Origin: JBBCJT01 sp037190665
GTDB taxonomy: Bacteria; Pseudomonadota; Alphaproteobacteria; Acetobacterales; Acetobacteraceae
Direction: 5' to 3'
Assembly (NCBI GenBank): GCA_037190665.1
Contig: JBBCJT010000205.1
Coordinates: 1-37,199, forward strand
Length of the DNA: 37,199 bases
Positions 1-7,685 of the stretch are shown here, one piece after another. A program made the position numbers and the translations under genes. Below the pieces are notes generated by a model. That model was not told the origin of the DNA. It saw only the letters and a program-made list of their open reading frames with translations, and did no database searches. Within the stretch, counting starts at the first letter, position 1, and each line of letters starts with the position of its first letter.

Positions 1-1
1 G

Positions 2-28
2 ATCTTCATGGCACGGCACTTCCGATAA
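2..28 (+). CDS. possible C-terminal end of an upstream gene (partial)
   Basis: One reading frame is open from the window edge and ends at TAA (26-28), giving IFMARHFR then stop. The next gene starts 24 bases later on the same strand. Eight residues do not allow a family to be named, and this may be chance. It is listed only because the window clearly begins inside a gene-dense stretch. Confidence 0.2.
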   Translation: MFMARHFR

Positions 29-52
29 GGCGGCGGGAGATACGGGCGGGGG

Positions 53-493
53 GTGGCGAAGTCAACAGTTCCGGTGCATGGGGCGGCCATGCAGACCGAA
101 CCCACGCGCGCGGGCCTGTCCACCTGGGCCGCCTTCCTCGCTGCCCCGTTCGCGGTGCTCGCGCTGATCGGCCTGTTCGCCACCTACGCGGTCGGGCTGC
201 CGCATGAAAGATGGGTCGCGCGGGAAATCGCGCTGGAGCGCGCCGCCGCGGCGCCGCCGGGCGGATTGCCGGCGGCGGAGCTGGCCACCCTGAAACGGGA
301 GCTGGGGGACGCGGCCGGGGTGCTGGACACGCCGGACCGGACCGCGGCCGTCGTGACGGCCCGTGCGGAAAGCCGCGCCTTCTTCCTGCGCCAGAGCGAG
401 GCGGTGCGCTGGCGGATGCGGCTGCTGCTGGGCGTCGGCGCGCTCTCGTGCTTCGCCTTCGGGGTCATGGTGCTGGGCTGGAGCCGGCGGTAG
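53..493 (+). CDS. small two-helix membrane protein, hypothetical
   Basis: This 146-residue protein is not one I recognise. It has two hydrophobic helices, about residues 24-48 and 122-142, separated by a charged, Ala/Arg/Glu-rich segment of roughly 70 residues. That loop contains the probable helix KRELGDAAGVLD and probably lies on one side of the membrane. The C-terminus ends just after the second helix in WSRR. The start used is GTG at 53. An ATG at 89 would remove 12 residues without touching the first helix and is equally possible, since neither has a convincing ribosome binding site. The gene ends 7 bases before the stop of folK, which runs towards it. The two clean membrane segments and normal codon use support a real gene; its function is unknown. 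Confidence 0.6.
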   Translation: MAKSTVPVHGAAMQTEPTRAGLSTWAAFLAAPFAVLALIGLFATYAVGLPHERWVAREIALERAAAAPPGGLPAAELATLKRELGDAAGVLDTPDRTAAVVTARAESRAFFLRQSEAVRWRMRLLLGVGALSCFAFGVMVLGWSRR

Positions 494-500
494 CCGTCCG

Positions 501-1010
501 TCACGACGCCTCGTCCGCGCCGATCCGCCGCAGCCCCGCCCGATCGAGCCCGGCAGCGATCTGCGCGGCCGAACGTCCCAGCACGGGGTGCACCCAGCCG
601 GGGGCGATGTCCGCCACCGGCACCATCACGAAGGCGCGTTCATGCGCGCGCGGATGCGGCAGGACGAGCGTGGCGGAACGCACCACCAGCGAGCCCATCG
701 CGATCAGGTCCAGATCGAGCGGCCGTGGCGCATTCGGCACCGAACGCACCCGTCCCGCCCGCGCCTCCGCATCATGCAGCGCGGCCAGCACGGCATCCGG
801 CTCCGCCTCGCCCTCCAGCAGCACAGCGCCGTTGACGAAGGCGGGCGCGGTAGGATCGGGCCATGCCTCGCTGCGATAGAACGGAGACACGGCGACACGC
901 CGCAGCCCGGCGACACCGTCCAGCGCGGCCGCGGCCCGGCGGCAGGTTTTCAGCGGCGGAACGCCATCGGCCGTAGAAAGATTGGCCCCTACTGCCACGA
1001 TTGTGTGCAA
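501..1010 (-). CDS. folK: 2-amino-4-hydroxy-6-hydroxymethyldihydropteridine pyrophosphokinase
   Basis: FolK transfers pyrophosphate from ATP to 6-hydroxymethyl-7,8-dihydropterin in cytosolic folate synthesis. The family pattern is clear: the N-terminal strand and turn IVAVGANLS, the Mg/ATP-binding stretch PRPLDLDLIAMG with its two aspartates, and the C-terminal PHPRAHERAFVMVPVADIAP. The start is taken at TTG (1010), which puts the family's usual N-terminus at MHTIVAVGANLS and gives 169 residues, a normal FolK length. An AGG sits 8-10 bases upstream. A longer in-frame ATG at 1124 would run through the divergent NYN gene and is unlikely. The gene is divergent from the NYN gene, with 76 bases between the starts, and converges on the small membrane protein. 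Confidence 0.9.
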   Translation of the reverse strand: MHTIVAVGANLSTADGVPPLKTCRRAAAALDGVAGLRRVAVSPFYRSEAWPDPTAPAFVNGAVLLEGEAEPDAVLAALHDAEARAGRVRSVPNAPRPLDLDLIAMGSLVVRSATLVLPHPRAHERAFVMVPVADIAPGWVHPVLGRSAAQIAAGLDRAGLRRIGADEAS

Positions 1011-1025
1011 TATTCTATCCTGTTG

Positions 1026-1039
1026 CCCGTTTACACGGG
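1026..1039. promoter_or_regulatory. short palindrome in the folK/NYN divergent promoter region
   Basis: CCCGT-ttac-ACGGG forms a 5-bp inverted repeat in the 76-base gap between two divergent starts. The gap is more AT-rich than its surroundings and must hold both promoters. On the minus strand TAGAAT, a possible -10 box, lies only two bases from the folK TTG, which would make that message nearly leaderless. No good -35 box accompanies it. Whether this is an operator is a guess. Confidence 0.25.
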
Positions 1040-1086
1040 GACTACCTTGAGTATTGTCCGCCGCCTCCAGTTTCGAGGCTACGACG

Positions 1087-1695
1087 TTGCATTTTTCCAC
1101 CAATGAGCGCCTGGCGCTCTTCATTGACGGCGCAAACCTCTATTCCGCCTCTCGCACGCTGGGGTTCGACGTCGATTACCGCAACCTGCTCGAGTTTTTC
1201 CGCAAGCGTACCTACGTGGTGCGCGCCTACTACTACACGGCGCTGCTCGAGACCGAGGAATACTCGCCGCTGAAGCCGCTCACCGACTGGCTCGGCTACA
1301 ACGGCTACACGCTGGTCACGAAGCCGGCCAAGGAATTCACCGACGCGACCGGACGGCGGCGGGTGAAGGGCAACATGGATATCGAGCTGGCGATCGACAT
1401 GCTCGAACTGGCCCCTCGCCTCGATCACGTCGTGCTGTTCTCCGGCGACGGCGACTTCCGCCGCCTCGTGGAAGCGGTGCAGCGCAAGGGCGTGCGCGTC
1501 TCGGTGGTCTCCACCATCAAGGTCACGCCGCCGATGATCGCGGATGACCTGCGCCGGCAGGCGGACCAGTTCATCGACCTCGCCGACATCGCGCCCGAGT
1601 TCACCCGCCGGCAGGTGGAACCGCGCCCGCGCGGCGGGCCGCGCGTGCCGACCCCGGCCGATCCGTTCGCAGGTCCGACCGACCCGTTGGCGTGA
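1087..1695 (+). CDS. NYN domain (LabA/DUF88-like) putative ribonuclease
   Basis: This is a cytosolic PIN-like NYN-domain protein of 202 residues. The acidic metal-binding positions are visible: D14 in LFIDGANLY, D98 and D104 in GNMDIELAIDML, and D121/D123 in LFSGDGDFRRL. After the domain (about residues 5-165) comes a Pro/Arg-rich tail of about 35 residues. The start is taken at TTG 1087, preceded by GAGG with 8-base spacing. It gives MHFSTNERLALFIDGANLY, matching the short N-terminus usual in this family. An upstream TTG at 1054 would add 11 residues. The last codons overlap the next gene (GTGA, 1692-1695), so it is probably translationally coupled to the uracil-DNA glycosylase. The RNA substrate of this bacterial branch is not known to me. 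Confidence 0.85.
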   Translation: MHFSTNERLALFIDGANLYSASRTLGFDVDYRNLLEFFRKRTYVVRAYYYTALLETEEYSPLKPLTDWLGYNGYTLVTKPAKEFTDATGRRRVKGNMDIELAIDMLELAPRLDHVVLFSGDGDFRRLVEAVQRKGVRVSVVSTIKVTPPMIADDLRRQADQFIDLADIAPEFTRRQVEPRPRGGPRVPTPADPFAGPTDPLA

Positions 1696-2333
1696 TCGCT
1701 CCGGCCGAAACGCCGGACCGCGACTGCCCGCTCTGCCCTCGCCTCGTCGCCTACCGGGCGGCGAACCGGGCCGCGTGGCCGGACTGGCACAACGCCCCTG
1801 TCGCCTCCTGGGGGCCGGCCGGGGCGCCGATCCTGGTGCTGGGCCTCGCGCCCGGCGTGCGCGGCGCGAACCGTACCGGGCGACCCTTTACGGGCGATTA
1901 CGCGGGCACGCTGCTGTACGGCACGCTGGTGAAATTCGGCCTCGCCGCCGGGCGTTACGGCGCGGCGCCGGATGACGGGCTGGTGCTGACCGGCTGCCGC
2001 ATCGCCAACGCGGTGCGGTGCGTGCCGCCCGCGAACCTGCCCGAGCCGGCCGAGATCCGCACCTGCAACCGCTTCCTGATCGCCGAACTCGCCGCGATGC
2101 CCGGGCTGCGCGCGGTGCTCGCGCTGGGGACGGTGGCGCACAACGCTCTGCTGCGGGCACGCGGGCTGAAGATGTCCTTCGCCCGCTTCGCACATGGCGC
2201 GATCCACGCCCTGCCGGACGGCCTGCTGCTCGCCGACAGCTATCACGTGTCCCGCTACAACACGAACACGGGCCGGCTGACCACGGAGATGTTCGAGGCG
2301 GCGGTCGCTGCCCTGCTTGCGCGGCTGGACTGA
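1692..2333 (+). CDS. uracil-DNA glycosylase, family 5 (UDGb-like), Fe-S type
   Basis: This enzyme removes uracil and related deaminated bases from DNA in base-excision repair. It has 213 residues. Motif 1 is GLAPGVRGANRTG (51-63) followed by RPFTGD; motif 2 is HVSRYNTNTGRLT (185-197). Both are the family 5 forms, which lack the catalytic Asp/Asn of the classical Ung enzymes. Four cysteines placed as for a 4Fe-4S cluster are C12, C15, C110 and C125. The GTG start overlaps the NYN stop by four bases. Pairing with an NYN-domain gene near folK is familiar in alphaproteobacteria. The family is secure; base specificity cannot be read from the sequence. Confidence 0.9.
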   Translation: MIAPAETPDRDCPLCPRLVAYRAANRAAWPDWHNAPVASWGPAGAPILVLGLAPGVRGANRTGRPFTGDYAGTLLYGTLVKFGLAAGRYGAAPDDGLVLTGCRIANAVRCVPPANLPEPAEIRTCNRFLIAELAAMPGLRAVLALGTVAHNALLRARGLKMSFARFAHGAIHALPDGLLLADSYHVSRYNTNTGRLTTEMFEAAVAALLARLD

Positions 2334-2373
2334 GAGGGTCAGGCTTTTCGCGGGACCTGCCCGGGAGAGTGTG

Positions 2374-3699
2374 ATGTCTGCCTCCGCCGCCGCGCTGCGC
2401 AACAGCGATCTCGATGCCGTACTGACCGAGGCGAAGGAGGGTTTCACCCGCGCCCGGCCCGAATGCCTCGCCCGGCATGTCGAGGCGACGGCCGTGATGC
2501 CGGGCGGCAACACGCGCTCGGTGCTGTTCCACGGCCCCTTCCCGATCGCGGTGGCGCGCGGCGAGGGTGCCACCATCTGGGACGCGGACGGGCACCGCTA
2601 CGTCAACCTCGTCGGCGAATACACCGCCGGGATGTTCGGCCACTCGCACCCCGCGATCCGCGCGGCGATCAACCGCGCGCTCGATACCGGGCTGAACCTC
2701 TCCGCGCACAACCTGTTCGAGGCGAAGTTCGCCCGCGCCGTGGTGGATCGCTTCCCCGCGCTGGAAAGCGTGCGCTTCACCAACAGCGGCACGGAGGCGA
2801 ACCTGATGGCGGTGGCGACCGCCGTCGCCGCGACGAAGCGCCGCACCGTGCTGGTCTTCCAGGCCGGCTACCATGGCGGGCTGATGACCTTCGCCGGCGG
2901 CGGCAGCCCGGTGAACGTGCCGCACCATTTCGTTCTCGCGACCTACAACGACATCGAGGGCACGGTCGCGCTCGCCCGCGAGCATGCCGGCGACCTCGCC
3001 GCGATCCTGCTGGAACCGATGCAGGGCGGCGCGGGCTGCATCCCGGCGACGGTCGAGTTCCTCAAGGCGCTGCGTGCGGTCGCGGACGAGACCGGCGCGC
3101 AGCTCATCTTCGACGAGGTGATGACCTCGCGCCTGTCGCCCGGCGGGCTGCACGGGCTGCATGGCGTGATCCCGGACCTGATCTCGCTCGGCAAGTATAT
3201 CGGCGGCGGCATGTCCTTCGGCGCCTTCGGCGGACGGGCCGAACTGATGGCGATGTACGACCCGCGCGATCCGAAGGCGCTGCCGCATGCCGGCACGTTC
3301 AACAACAACACGCTGACCATGTCGGCCGGACTCACCGCCATCACGGAGCTGTACACGCCGGAGGTGTGCGCCGCGCTGAACGCGCGCGGCGAGGCGCTGC
3401 GCGGGCGGCTCAACGCGGCGGCGTCCCGCAGCGGGCTTGCGATGCAGGCGACCGGGCTCGGCTCGATGATCAACCTCCATCCGGTCGCGGGACCGATCCG
3501 CAATGCCGGCGACCTGAAGGATGCCGATGCCCGCATCCGCGACCTGCTGTTCCTGGATATGCTGGAACGCGGCTTCTACATGGCGCGGCGCGGCTTCATC
3601 GCGCTGTCGATGATGGTGACGCAGCAGGAATGCGACGCCTTCGCCGACGCCTTCGCCGACTGGCTGGAGGCGCGGGCGGCGGTGCTGCCGAAGGCGTAA
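2374..3699 (+). CDS. class III PLP aminotransferase, glutamate-1-semialdehyde-aminomutase-like
   Basis: This is a 441-residue cytosolic fold-type I PLP enzyme. Seen: the phosphate/cofactor loop NSGTEANL (137-144), YHGG (166-169), the cofactor aspartate in FDEVMTS (D247), and the Schiff-base lysine K274 in SLGKYIGGG. The sequence as a whole resembles HemL-like aminotransferases. However, its place directly upstream of a D-amino-acid dehydrogenase and a D-threonine-aldolase-family enzyme argues for an amino-acid catabolic role rather than tetrapyrrole synthesis. The ATG at 2374 is preceded by GGGAGA; a GTG directly upstream at 2371 is an alternative. It lies 40 bases after the glycosylase gene and 120 bases before dadA. 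The substrate is unknown. Confidence 0.85.
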   Translation: MSASAAALRNSDLDAVLTEAKEGFTRARPECLARHVEATAVMPGGNTRSVLFHGPFPIAVARGEGATIWDADGHRYVNLVGEYTAGMFGHSHPAIRAAINRALDTGLNLSAHNLFEAKFARAVVDRFPALESVRFTNSGTEANLMAVATAVAATKRRTVLVFQAGYHGGLMTFAGGGSPVNVPHHFVLATYNDIEGTVALAREHAGDLAAILLEPMQGGAGCIPATVEFLKALRAVADETGAQLIFDEVMTSRLSPGGLHGLHGVIPDLISLGKYIGGGMSFGAFGGRAELMAMYDPRDPKALPHAGTFNNNTLTMSAGLTAITELYTPEVCAALNARGEALRGRLNAAASRSGLAMQATGLGSMINLHPVAGPIRNAGDLKDADARIRDLLFLDMLERGFYMARRGFIALSMMVTQQECDAFADAFADWLEARAAVLPKA

Positions 3700-3742
3700 C
3701 CACTCCCGCCACGGCCAGCAAGCTGCTGGCGGAGACGTAAGG

Positions 3743-3774
3743 GGCGGCGCAGCGCAGTAGAGTCCGGCGCCGCC
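3743..3774 (+). terminator. inverted repeat after the aminotransferase gene, possible attenuator or terminator
   Basis: GGCGGCGC (3743-3750) and GCGCCGCC (3767-3774) are a perfect 8-bp inverted repeat with a 16-base loop. A smaller hairpin, GCCAGC-aagct-GCTGGC, sits just upstream at 3714-3730. Neither has a T-tract, so termination is uncertain. They lie in the 120-base gap before the dadA-like gene. Confidence 0.3.
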
Positions 3775-3819
3775 GCCATCTTGACGCGCGCCCCGCCCGC
3801 GCGTCCGATCCGCGCCCAA

Positions 3820-5049
3820 ATGCGAACCATTGTTCTCGGCGCCGGCGTGGTCGGCGTGTGTTCCGCCTACGCCCTGCACAAGGCCGGCCATGAGGTCATC
3901 GTCCTCGAACGCCGCGACGCGGCGGGGGACGGTGCGTCCTGGGGCAACGCCGCCCTGCAGCACCCCTGCTCCATCCAGCCCTGGGCCGCGCCCGGCGCGA
4001 CGCGGAAGCTGCTGCGCTGGATGGGCAAGGAGGATGCGCCGATGCTGGTGCGTCCGCGCGCGCTGCCGAAGATGATGCCCTGGGGCCTCGCCTTCCTGCG
4101 CGCCTGCACGACGCCGGCGATGCAGGCGACGACGCTGCACAACCTCGCGCTCGCGCTGGAAACGCGCGAGGCGATGGCGGCGATCCGGGCGGAGACGGGC
4201 ATCACCTACGACTACGTCGCCTCGCACGCCATCATGCCGTGGAGCAGCCTCGCGCTGCGCGATGCGGACGCGGCGGCGCACGAGTTCATGACCGCGGGTG
4301 GCCTCAGGATCGAGCGGCTGGACCGCGATCAGGTGGCGGCCCTCGATCCCGCCTTCGCCGCCGTCTCGACGGACAAGCTCGCGGGCGCGGTGCATTTTCC
4401 GCAGACCGATATCGGCGACTGCCCCAGCTTCGCGAAAGGTCTGGTGGACTGGCTCGCCGCGCGCGGCGTGGACTTCCGCTTCGGCACCGCGGCGCAGGGC
4501 GTGGAGCAGACCGGCGGCCGCGTCGCCGGGGTGCGCACGGCGGACGGCGTGCTGAAGGCCGACAACGTCGTGGTCGCACTCGCCGCCGATTCCAGGGCGA
4601 TGCTCGCCCCGCTCGGCATCCGGCTGAACGTGATGCCGGTGAAGGGCGTCTCCTTCACCATCCCGCGCGAGGCGTGGCCGGACGCGCCGCGCTGGGGGGT
4701 GATGGATCACGAGCGGTTCTACGCCCTTACCCCCGTCGGCGACCGCATCCGCCTGGCCGGGTCCGCCGAGTTCGGCTTCGCCGACGCCGATCCCGCGCCC
4801 GCGCGTCTCGATGCCGTGCTGAGCCGCGCGGCGGAGATGTTCCCCGCGATCACCGGGGCCGCACGCCATCCCGGCACGGTGCGCTGGGCCGGATTCCGCC
4901 CGGTGATGCCGAATGGGCGGCCGGTGATCGGCCCCACCCGCGTGCCCGGCCTGTATCTGAACACCGGCCACGGCCACATGGGCTGGACGATGGCTGCCGG
5001 GTCCGGCCAGCGGCTGGCGGCCGCGATGGCCACGCGGGAAGCCGCGTGA
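3820..5049 (+). CDS. dadA: D-amino-acid dehydrogenase, DadA-like FAD oxidoreductase
   Basis: This enzyme oxidatively deaminates D-amino acids to 2-oxo acids with a membrane or quinone electron acceptor. The 409-residue protein begins with the FAD Rossmann motif GAGVVG (7-12), then VIVLERRDAAGDGASWGNAA. It ends with the DadA-type flavin-contact motif NTGHGHMGWTMAAGSGQRLA. The ATG at 3820 puts the FAD motif at the very N-terminus as usual; an upstream in-frame TTG at 3781 would add 13 unlikely residues. Its stop TGA shares one base with the next gene's ATG (TGATG), so the two are co-translated. The amino-acid range cannot be read from the sequence, and relatives include glycine and D-hydroxyproline oxidases. 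Confidence 0.87.
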   Translation: MRTIVLGAGVVGVCSAYALHKAGHEVIVLERRDAAGDGASWGNAALQHPCSIQPWAAPGATRKLLRWMGKEDAPMLVRPRALPKMMPWGLAFLRACTTPAMQATTLHNLALALETREAMAAIRAETGITYDYVASHAIMPWSSLALRDADAAAHEFMTAGGLRIERLDRDQVAALDPAFAAVSTDKLAGAVHFPQTDIGDCPSFAKGLVDWLAARGVDFRFGTAAQGVEQTGGRVAGVRTADGVLKADNVVVALAADSRAMLAPLGIRLNVMPVKGVSFTIPREAWPDAPRWGVMDHERFYALTPVGDRIRLAGSAEFGFADADPAPARLDAVLSRAAEMFPAITGAARHPGTVRWAGFRPVMPNGRPVIGPTRVPGLYLNTGHGHMGWTMAAGSGQRLAAAMATREAA

Positions 5050-6158
5050 TGCTCCAGCCGCCGCCGGCGACGCCCGGGATGCGGGTGGAGGACGTCGATA
5101 CCCCCGCCCTGCTGCTCGACCTCGATGCGTTCGAGCACAACCTCGACACCATGGCCGCCCTGCTCGCCCCCACCGGGGCGAAGCTGCGCGCGCACACCAA
5201 GACCCACAAATCGCCCGTGATCGCCCGGCTCCAGATGGCGCGCGGCGCGGTCGGCCAGTGCGTGCAGAAGGTGGGCGAGGCGGAGGCGCTGGCCTGGGGC
5301 GGCGTGCCGGACATCCTCGTCAGCAACGAGGTGGTCGGCGCGTCGAAGCTCGCGCGGCTGGCGGGCCTTGCCGGCATCGCGAAGGTCGCGGTCTGCGCCG
5401 ACCATCCGGACCACGTCACCGCGGCCGAGCAGGCGGCGGAGGCGGCGCGCATCCGCCTGCCGGTGCTGGTGGAGATCGACGTTGGCGCCGGCCGCTGCGG
5501 CGTCGCGCCGGGGCCGGAGGCGGTGGCGCTCGCGCAGCGCATCGCCGCATCCCGGCATCTGATCTTCGGCGGGCTGCAGGCCTATCACGGCAGCGCCCAG
5601 CACCGCCGCACGCCGGAGGAACGGCAGGCGGCGATCGCCCAGACCTCGGAGCATGTGCGCCGCACGCTGGAACAGCTCCGCCAGCAGGGGCTCGACTGTC
5701 CGACCGTCGGCGGCGCCGGCACCGGCACCTTCCCGCTGGAGGCGGCGAGCGGCCTGTACACGGAGATCCAGGCCGGGTCCTACGTGTTCATGGACGCGGA
5801 CTACGCCCGCAACCAGGATCCGCCGCCCTTCCGCCAGTCGCTGTTCGTGCTGGCCACGGTGATGAGCGCGCCGAAGCGCGGCCTCGTGGTGCTGGATGCC
5901 GGCCACAAGGCGCTGCCCACGGATTCCGGCCCGCCGCTGGTGAACGGGCGCCCCGACCTGCGGCCCGGCGGACTGTCGGACGAACACTGCAAGGTGGAAG
6001 TGCCGCCCGAGGCGGAGGCGCCCCGGGTGGGCGAGAAGTTGTGGCTGATCCCGGCCCACTGCGACCCCACCGTCGACCGCTACGACTGGTATGTCGGCGT
6101 GCGCGGCGGACGGGTCGAATGCCTGTGGCCTGTCGCCGCGCGGGGCGCGATGCGCTGA
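5049..6158 (+). CDS. D-threonine aldolase / D-3-hydroxyaspartate aldolase family PLP enzyme (DSD1-like)
   Basis: This is a 369-residue fold-type III PLP enzyme with an alanine-racemase-like N-terminal barrel and a D-serine-dehydratase-like C-terminal domain. The PLP lysine is K51 in RAHTKTHKS. The divalent-metal site near the end is H337/D339 in PAHCDPTVDRYD. VDAGHKALPTDSG is another family hallmark. Known members cleave D-threonine or D-3-hydroxyaspartate to glycine plus an aldehyde or glyoxylate, or dehydrate D-serine; the substrate here cannot be fixed. The one-base overlap with the dehydrogenase gene, and the aminotransferase upstream, suggest a common route: the aldolase frees glycine or an aldehyde and the dehydrogenase deals with D-amino acids. 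It converges on the carboxypeptidase gene. Confidence 0.85.
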   Translation: MLQPPPATPGMRVEDVDTPALLLDLDAFEHNLDTMAALLAPTGAKLRAHTKTHKSPVIARLQMARGAVGQCVQKVGEAEALAWGGVPDILVSNEVVGASKLARLAGLAGIAKVAVCADHPDHVTAAEQAAEAARIRLPVLVEIDVGAGRCGVAPGPEAVALAQRIAASRHLIFGGLQAYHGSAQHRRTPEERQAAIAQTSEHVRRTLEQLRQQGLDCPTVGGAGTGTFPLEAASGLYTEIQAGSYVFMDADYARNQDPPPFRQSLFVLATVMSAPKRGLVVLDAGHKALPTDSGPPLVNGRPDLRPGGLSDEHCKVEVPPEAEAPRVGEKLWLIPAHCDPTVDRYDWYVGVRGGRVECLWPVAARGAMR

Positions 6159-6186
6159 GCGGACGCGCCCGCCCAGCCTCTCCGAT

Positions 6187-6204
6187 GCGCCGGGGTGCCG
6201 GCGC
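6187..6204. terminator. hairpin between convergent genes
   Basis: GCGCCGG-ggtg-CCGGCGC is a perfect 7-bp stem with a 4-base loop in the 52-base gap between two convergent genes. There is no T-tract in either direction, so it is a plausible but weak bidirectional terminator. Confidence 0.4.
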
Positions 6205-6210
6205 GCCGCC

Positions 6211-7416
6211 TCAGCGGCTCGCCATCCCCCGTGTCGGCTCCGGCCGGATCACGAGGCAGGGCTGCTTGCGCCGCGCCGCCTGGGTGCAGGCCTGCGTCGC
6301 CTCGGCCTGGGTCAGCCCCGTGACCTGCGCGCGGTAGTGGGTGCGGTTGCGGACGCGGACGTCGTCCACCCGCACGGAACTCGCCGGCTGGCTCAGCCGG
6401 CGCGCCGCCGTGGCGGCGGCGTTGCGGGCCGCGCGCTCGGTCGAGAACGCACCCACCTGAACCGACCAGGGCTGCGGGGCGCGGGCCGAGGTGGAGCGCG
6501 TGCGCGCGCTGGTCGTCGCGAGCCGGGGCGTGGAGGCGGCCTCGGCCGAGGACACGAGGCTGGGCATCCGCGGCGTGCGCGCCATCAGCACCGGCACGTC
6601 CATGCGCTCGAAGCCACGGTCCAGCAGGGCCATCATGTGGCTGTTGCGCTCGATGGCGGTGCTGCCGCCGAGGACCACGCCGACCAGCCGGACATTGCCG
6701 CGGACCGCGGAGGCGACGAGGTTGAAGCCGGAATCGCCCGTGTAGCCGGTCTTGATCCCGTCCGCCCCGTCGTAGTCGGTGAGCAGCCGGTTGTGGTTCC
6801 GCAGCGTCACGCGCCCGTAGCGGAAGGACGGGGTGGAGAACAGGGCGTACTCCGCCGGGTAGTCCGCCACCAGCCGGCGGCCCAGCAGCGCCATGTCGCG
6901 TGCGGTCGTCACCTGGTCGGGATGCGGCCAGCCGGAGGCGTTGCGGAACACGGTCTTGGTCATGCCGAGCGCACGCGCCCGCAGCGTCATCATCTGGGCG
7001 AACCGCTCCTCCGTCCCGCCCAGCATCTCGCCCAGCGCGGCGGCGGCGTCGTTGGCGGACTTGGTGATCAGCGCCAGCACCGCCTGCTCCACCGTGATCC
7101 GGCTGCCCGGCACGAGGCCGATCTTGGACGGCAGCATCGAGGCGGCATGGGCCGAGACCGGCACGAGCTGGTAGCGGCTGATCCGGCCTTCCCGCAGGGC
7201 CTCGAACACCATGTACAGGGTCATCATCTTGGTCAGGCTGGCCGGATAGCGCAGCTCATCCGGCGCGACCTCCGACAGCACGTTGCCCGTCCGGGCCTCG
7301 ACGATGATGGAGGAATAGCGGTCCGAGCCCACCTGTGCCTGCGCGAAGGGGGGGAGCAGCCCCAGCAGCAACGTCAACAGGGCGGCTCGGCAACGCGCGG
7401 CGGGTATGACAGGCAT
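6211..7416 (-). CDS. periplasmic D-alanyl-D-alanine carboxypeptidase with C-terminal SPOR domain
   Basis: This peptidase_S11 (PBP5/6-like) enzyme trims the terminal D-Ala of peptidoglycan stems. It has 401 residues. A signal peptide ends near AFAQA-type residues (PFAQAQ, about 22-28). The three penicillin-binding motifs are present: SLTK (S60-K63), SAN (120-122) and KTG (222-224). After a Ser/Thr/Ala-rich linker (about 285-315), residues 317-391 form a SPOR domain, opening WSVQVGAFSTERAARNA. SPOR domains bind denuded glycan at division sites, so septal localisation is inferred. The C-terminal membrane-anchoring helix of classical PBP5 is absent. This combination is common in alphaproteobacteria. 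It is divergent from the phasin gene. Confidence 0.92.
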   Translation of the reverse strand: MPVIPAARCRAALLTLLLGLLPPFAQAQVGSDRYSSIIVEARTGNVLSEVAPDELRYPASLTKMMTLYMVFEALREGRISRYQLVPVSAHAASMLPSKIGLVPGSRITVEQAVLALITKSANDAAAALGEMLGGTEERFAQMMTLRARALGMTKTVFRNASGWPHPDQVTTARDMALLGRRLVADYPAEYALFSTPSFRYGRVTLRNHNRLLTDYDGADGIKTGYTGDSGFNLVASAVRGNVRLVGVVLGGSTAIERNSHMMALLDRGFERMDVPVLMARTPRMPSLVSSAEAASTPRLATTSARTRSTSARAPQPWSVQVGAFSTERAARNAAATAARRLSQPASSVRVDDVRVRNRTHYRAQVTGLTQAEATQACTQAARRKQPCLVIRPEPTRGMASR

Positions 7417-7575
7417 GCGGATCGTCCGAAGGGATGGCGGACCTTATGGCGAGGAGCGCGGCCACGTCCAGCAGAAATTAGCCTCTGCCAGATACTTGCA
7501 GGCCGAATCTCCATACCGTCTCAGCACCCTTCCGCAGCCCTCTCAGCGGGTCATTGTGCGGCGCAACAAAACCGC

Positions 7576-7604
7576 TTGACTCCGCAACGGACGCTTCATA
7601 GATA
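7576..7604 (+). promoter_or_regulatory. candidate sigma-70 promoter for the phasin gene
   Basis: TTGACT (7576-7581), a 17-base spacer and TAGATA (7599-7604) lie about 80 bases upstream of the phasin ATG. The -35 box is a near-consensus match and the -10 box is a poor one. This is the only TTGAC match in the 269-base divergent gap. A purine-rich binding site, AGAGAG (7671-7676), precedes the ATG by 9 bases. The rest of the gap shows no further gene or clear signal. Confidence 0.5.
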
Positions 7605-7685
7605 GCCCGTGCTGCACCGCAGCAAAAAATTTACGGGCCGCCGTCCCCGAGGCCCGCCAACGCAGAAACGAGAGAGCAGACGAAC

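Noticed and set aside
2374..3699. Naming the aminotransferase hemL
   Set aside because: The sequence is HemL-like, but its coupling to D-amino-acid genes makes a tetrapyrrole role doubtful; no symbol is given.
1888..4977. 1029-codon open frame on the minus strand
   Set aside because: It is a GC-driven shadow of the glycosylase, aminotransferase and dadA genes: His/Arg/Gly-rich, no domain, and it spans real gene boundaries.
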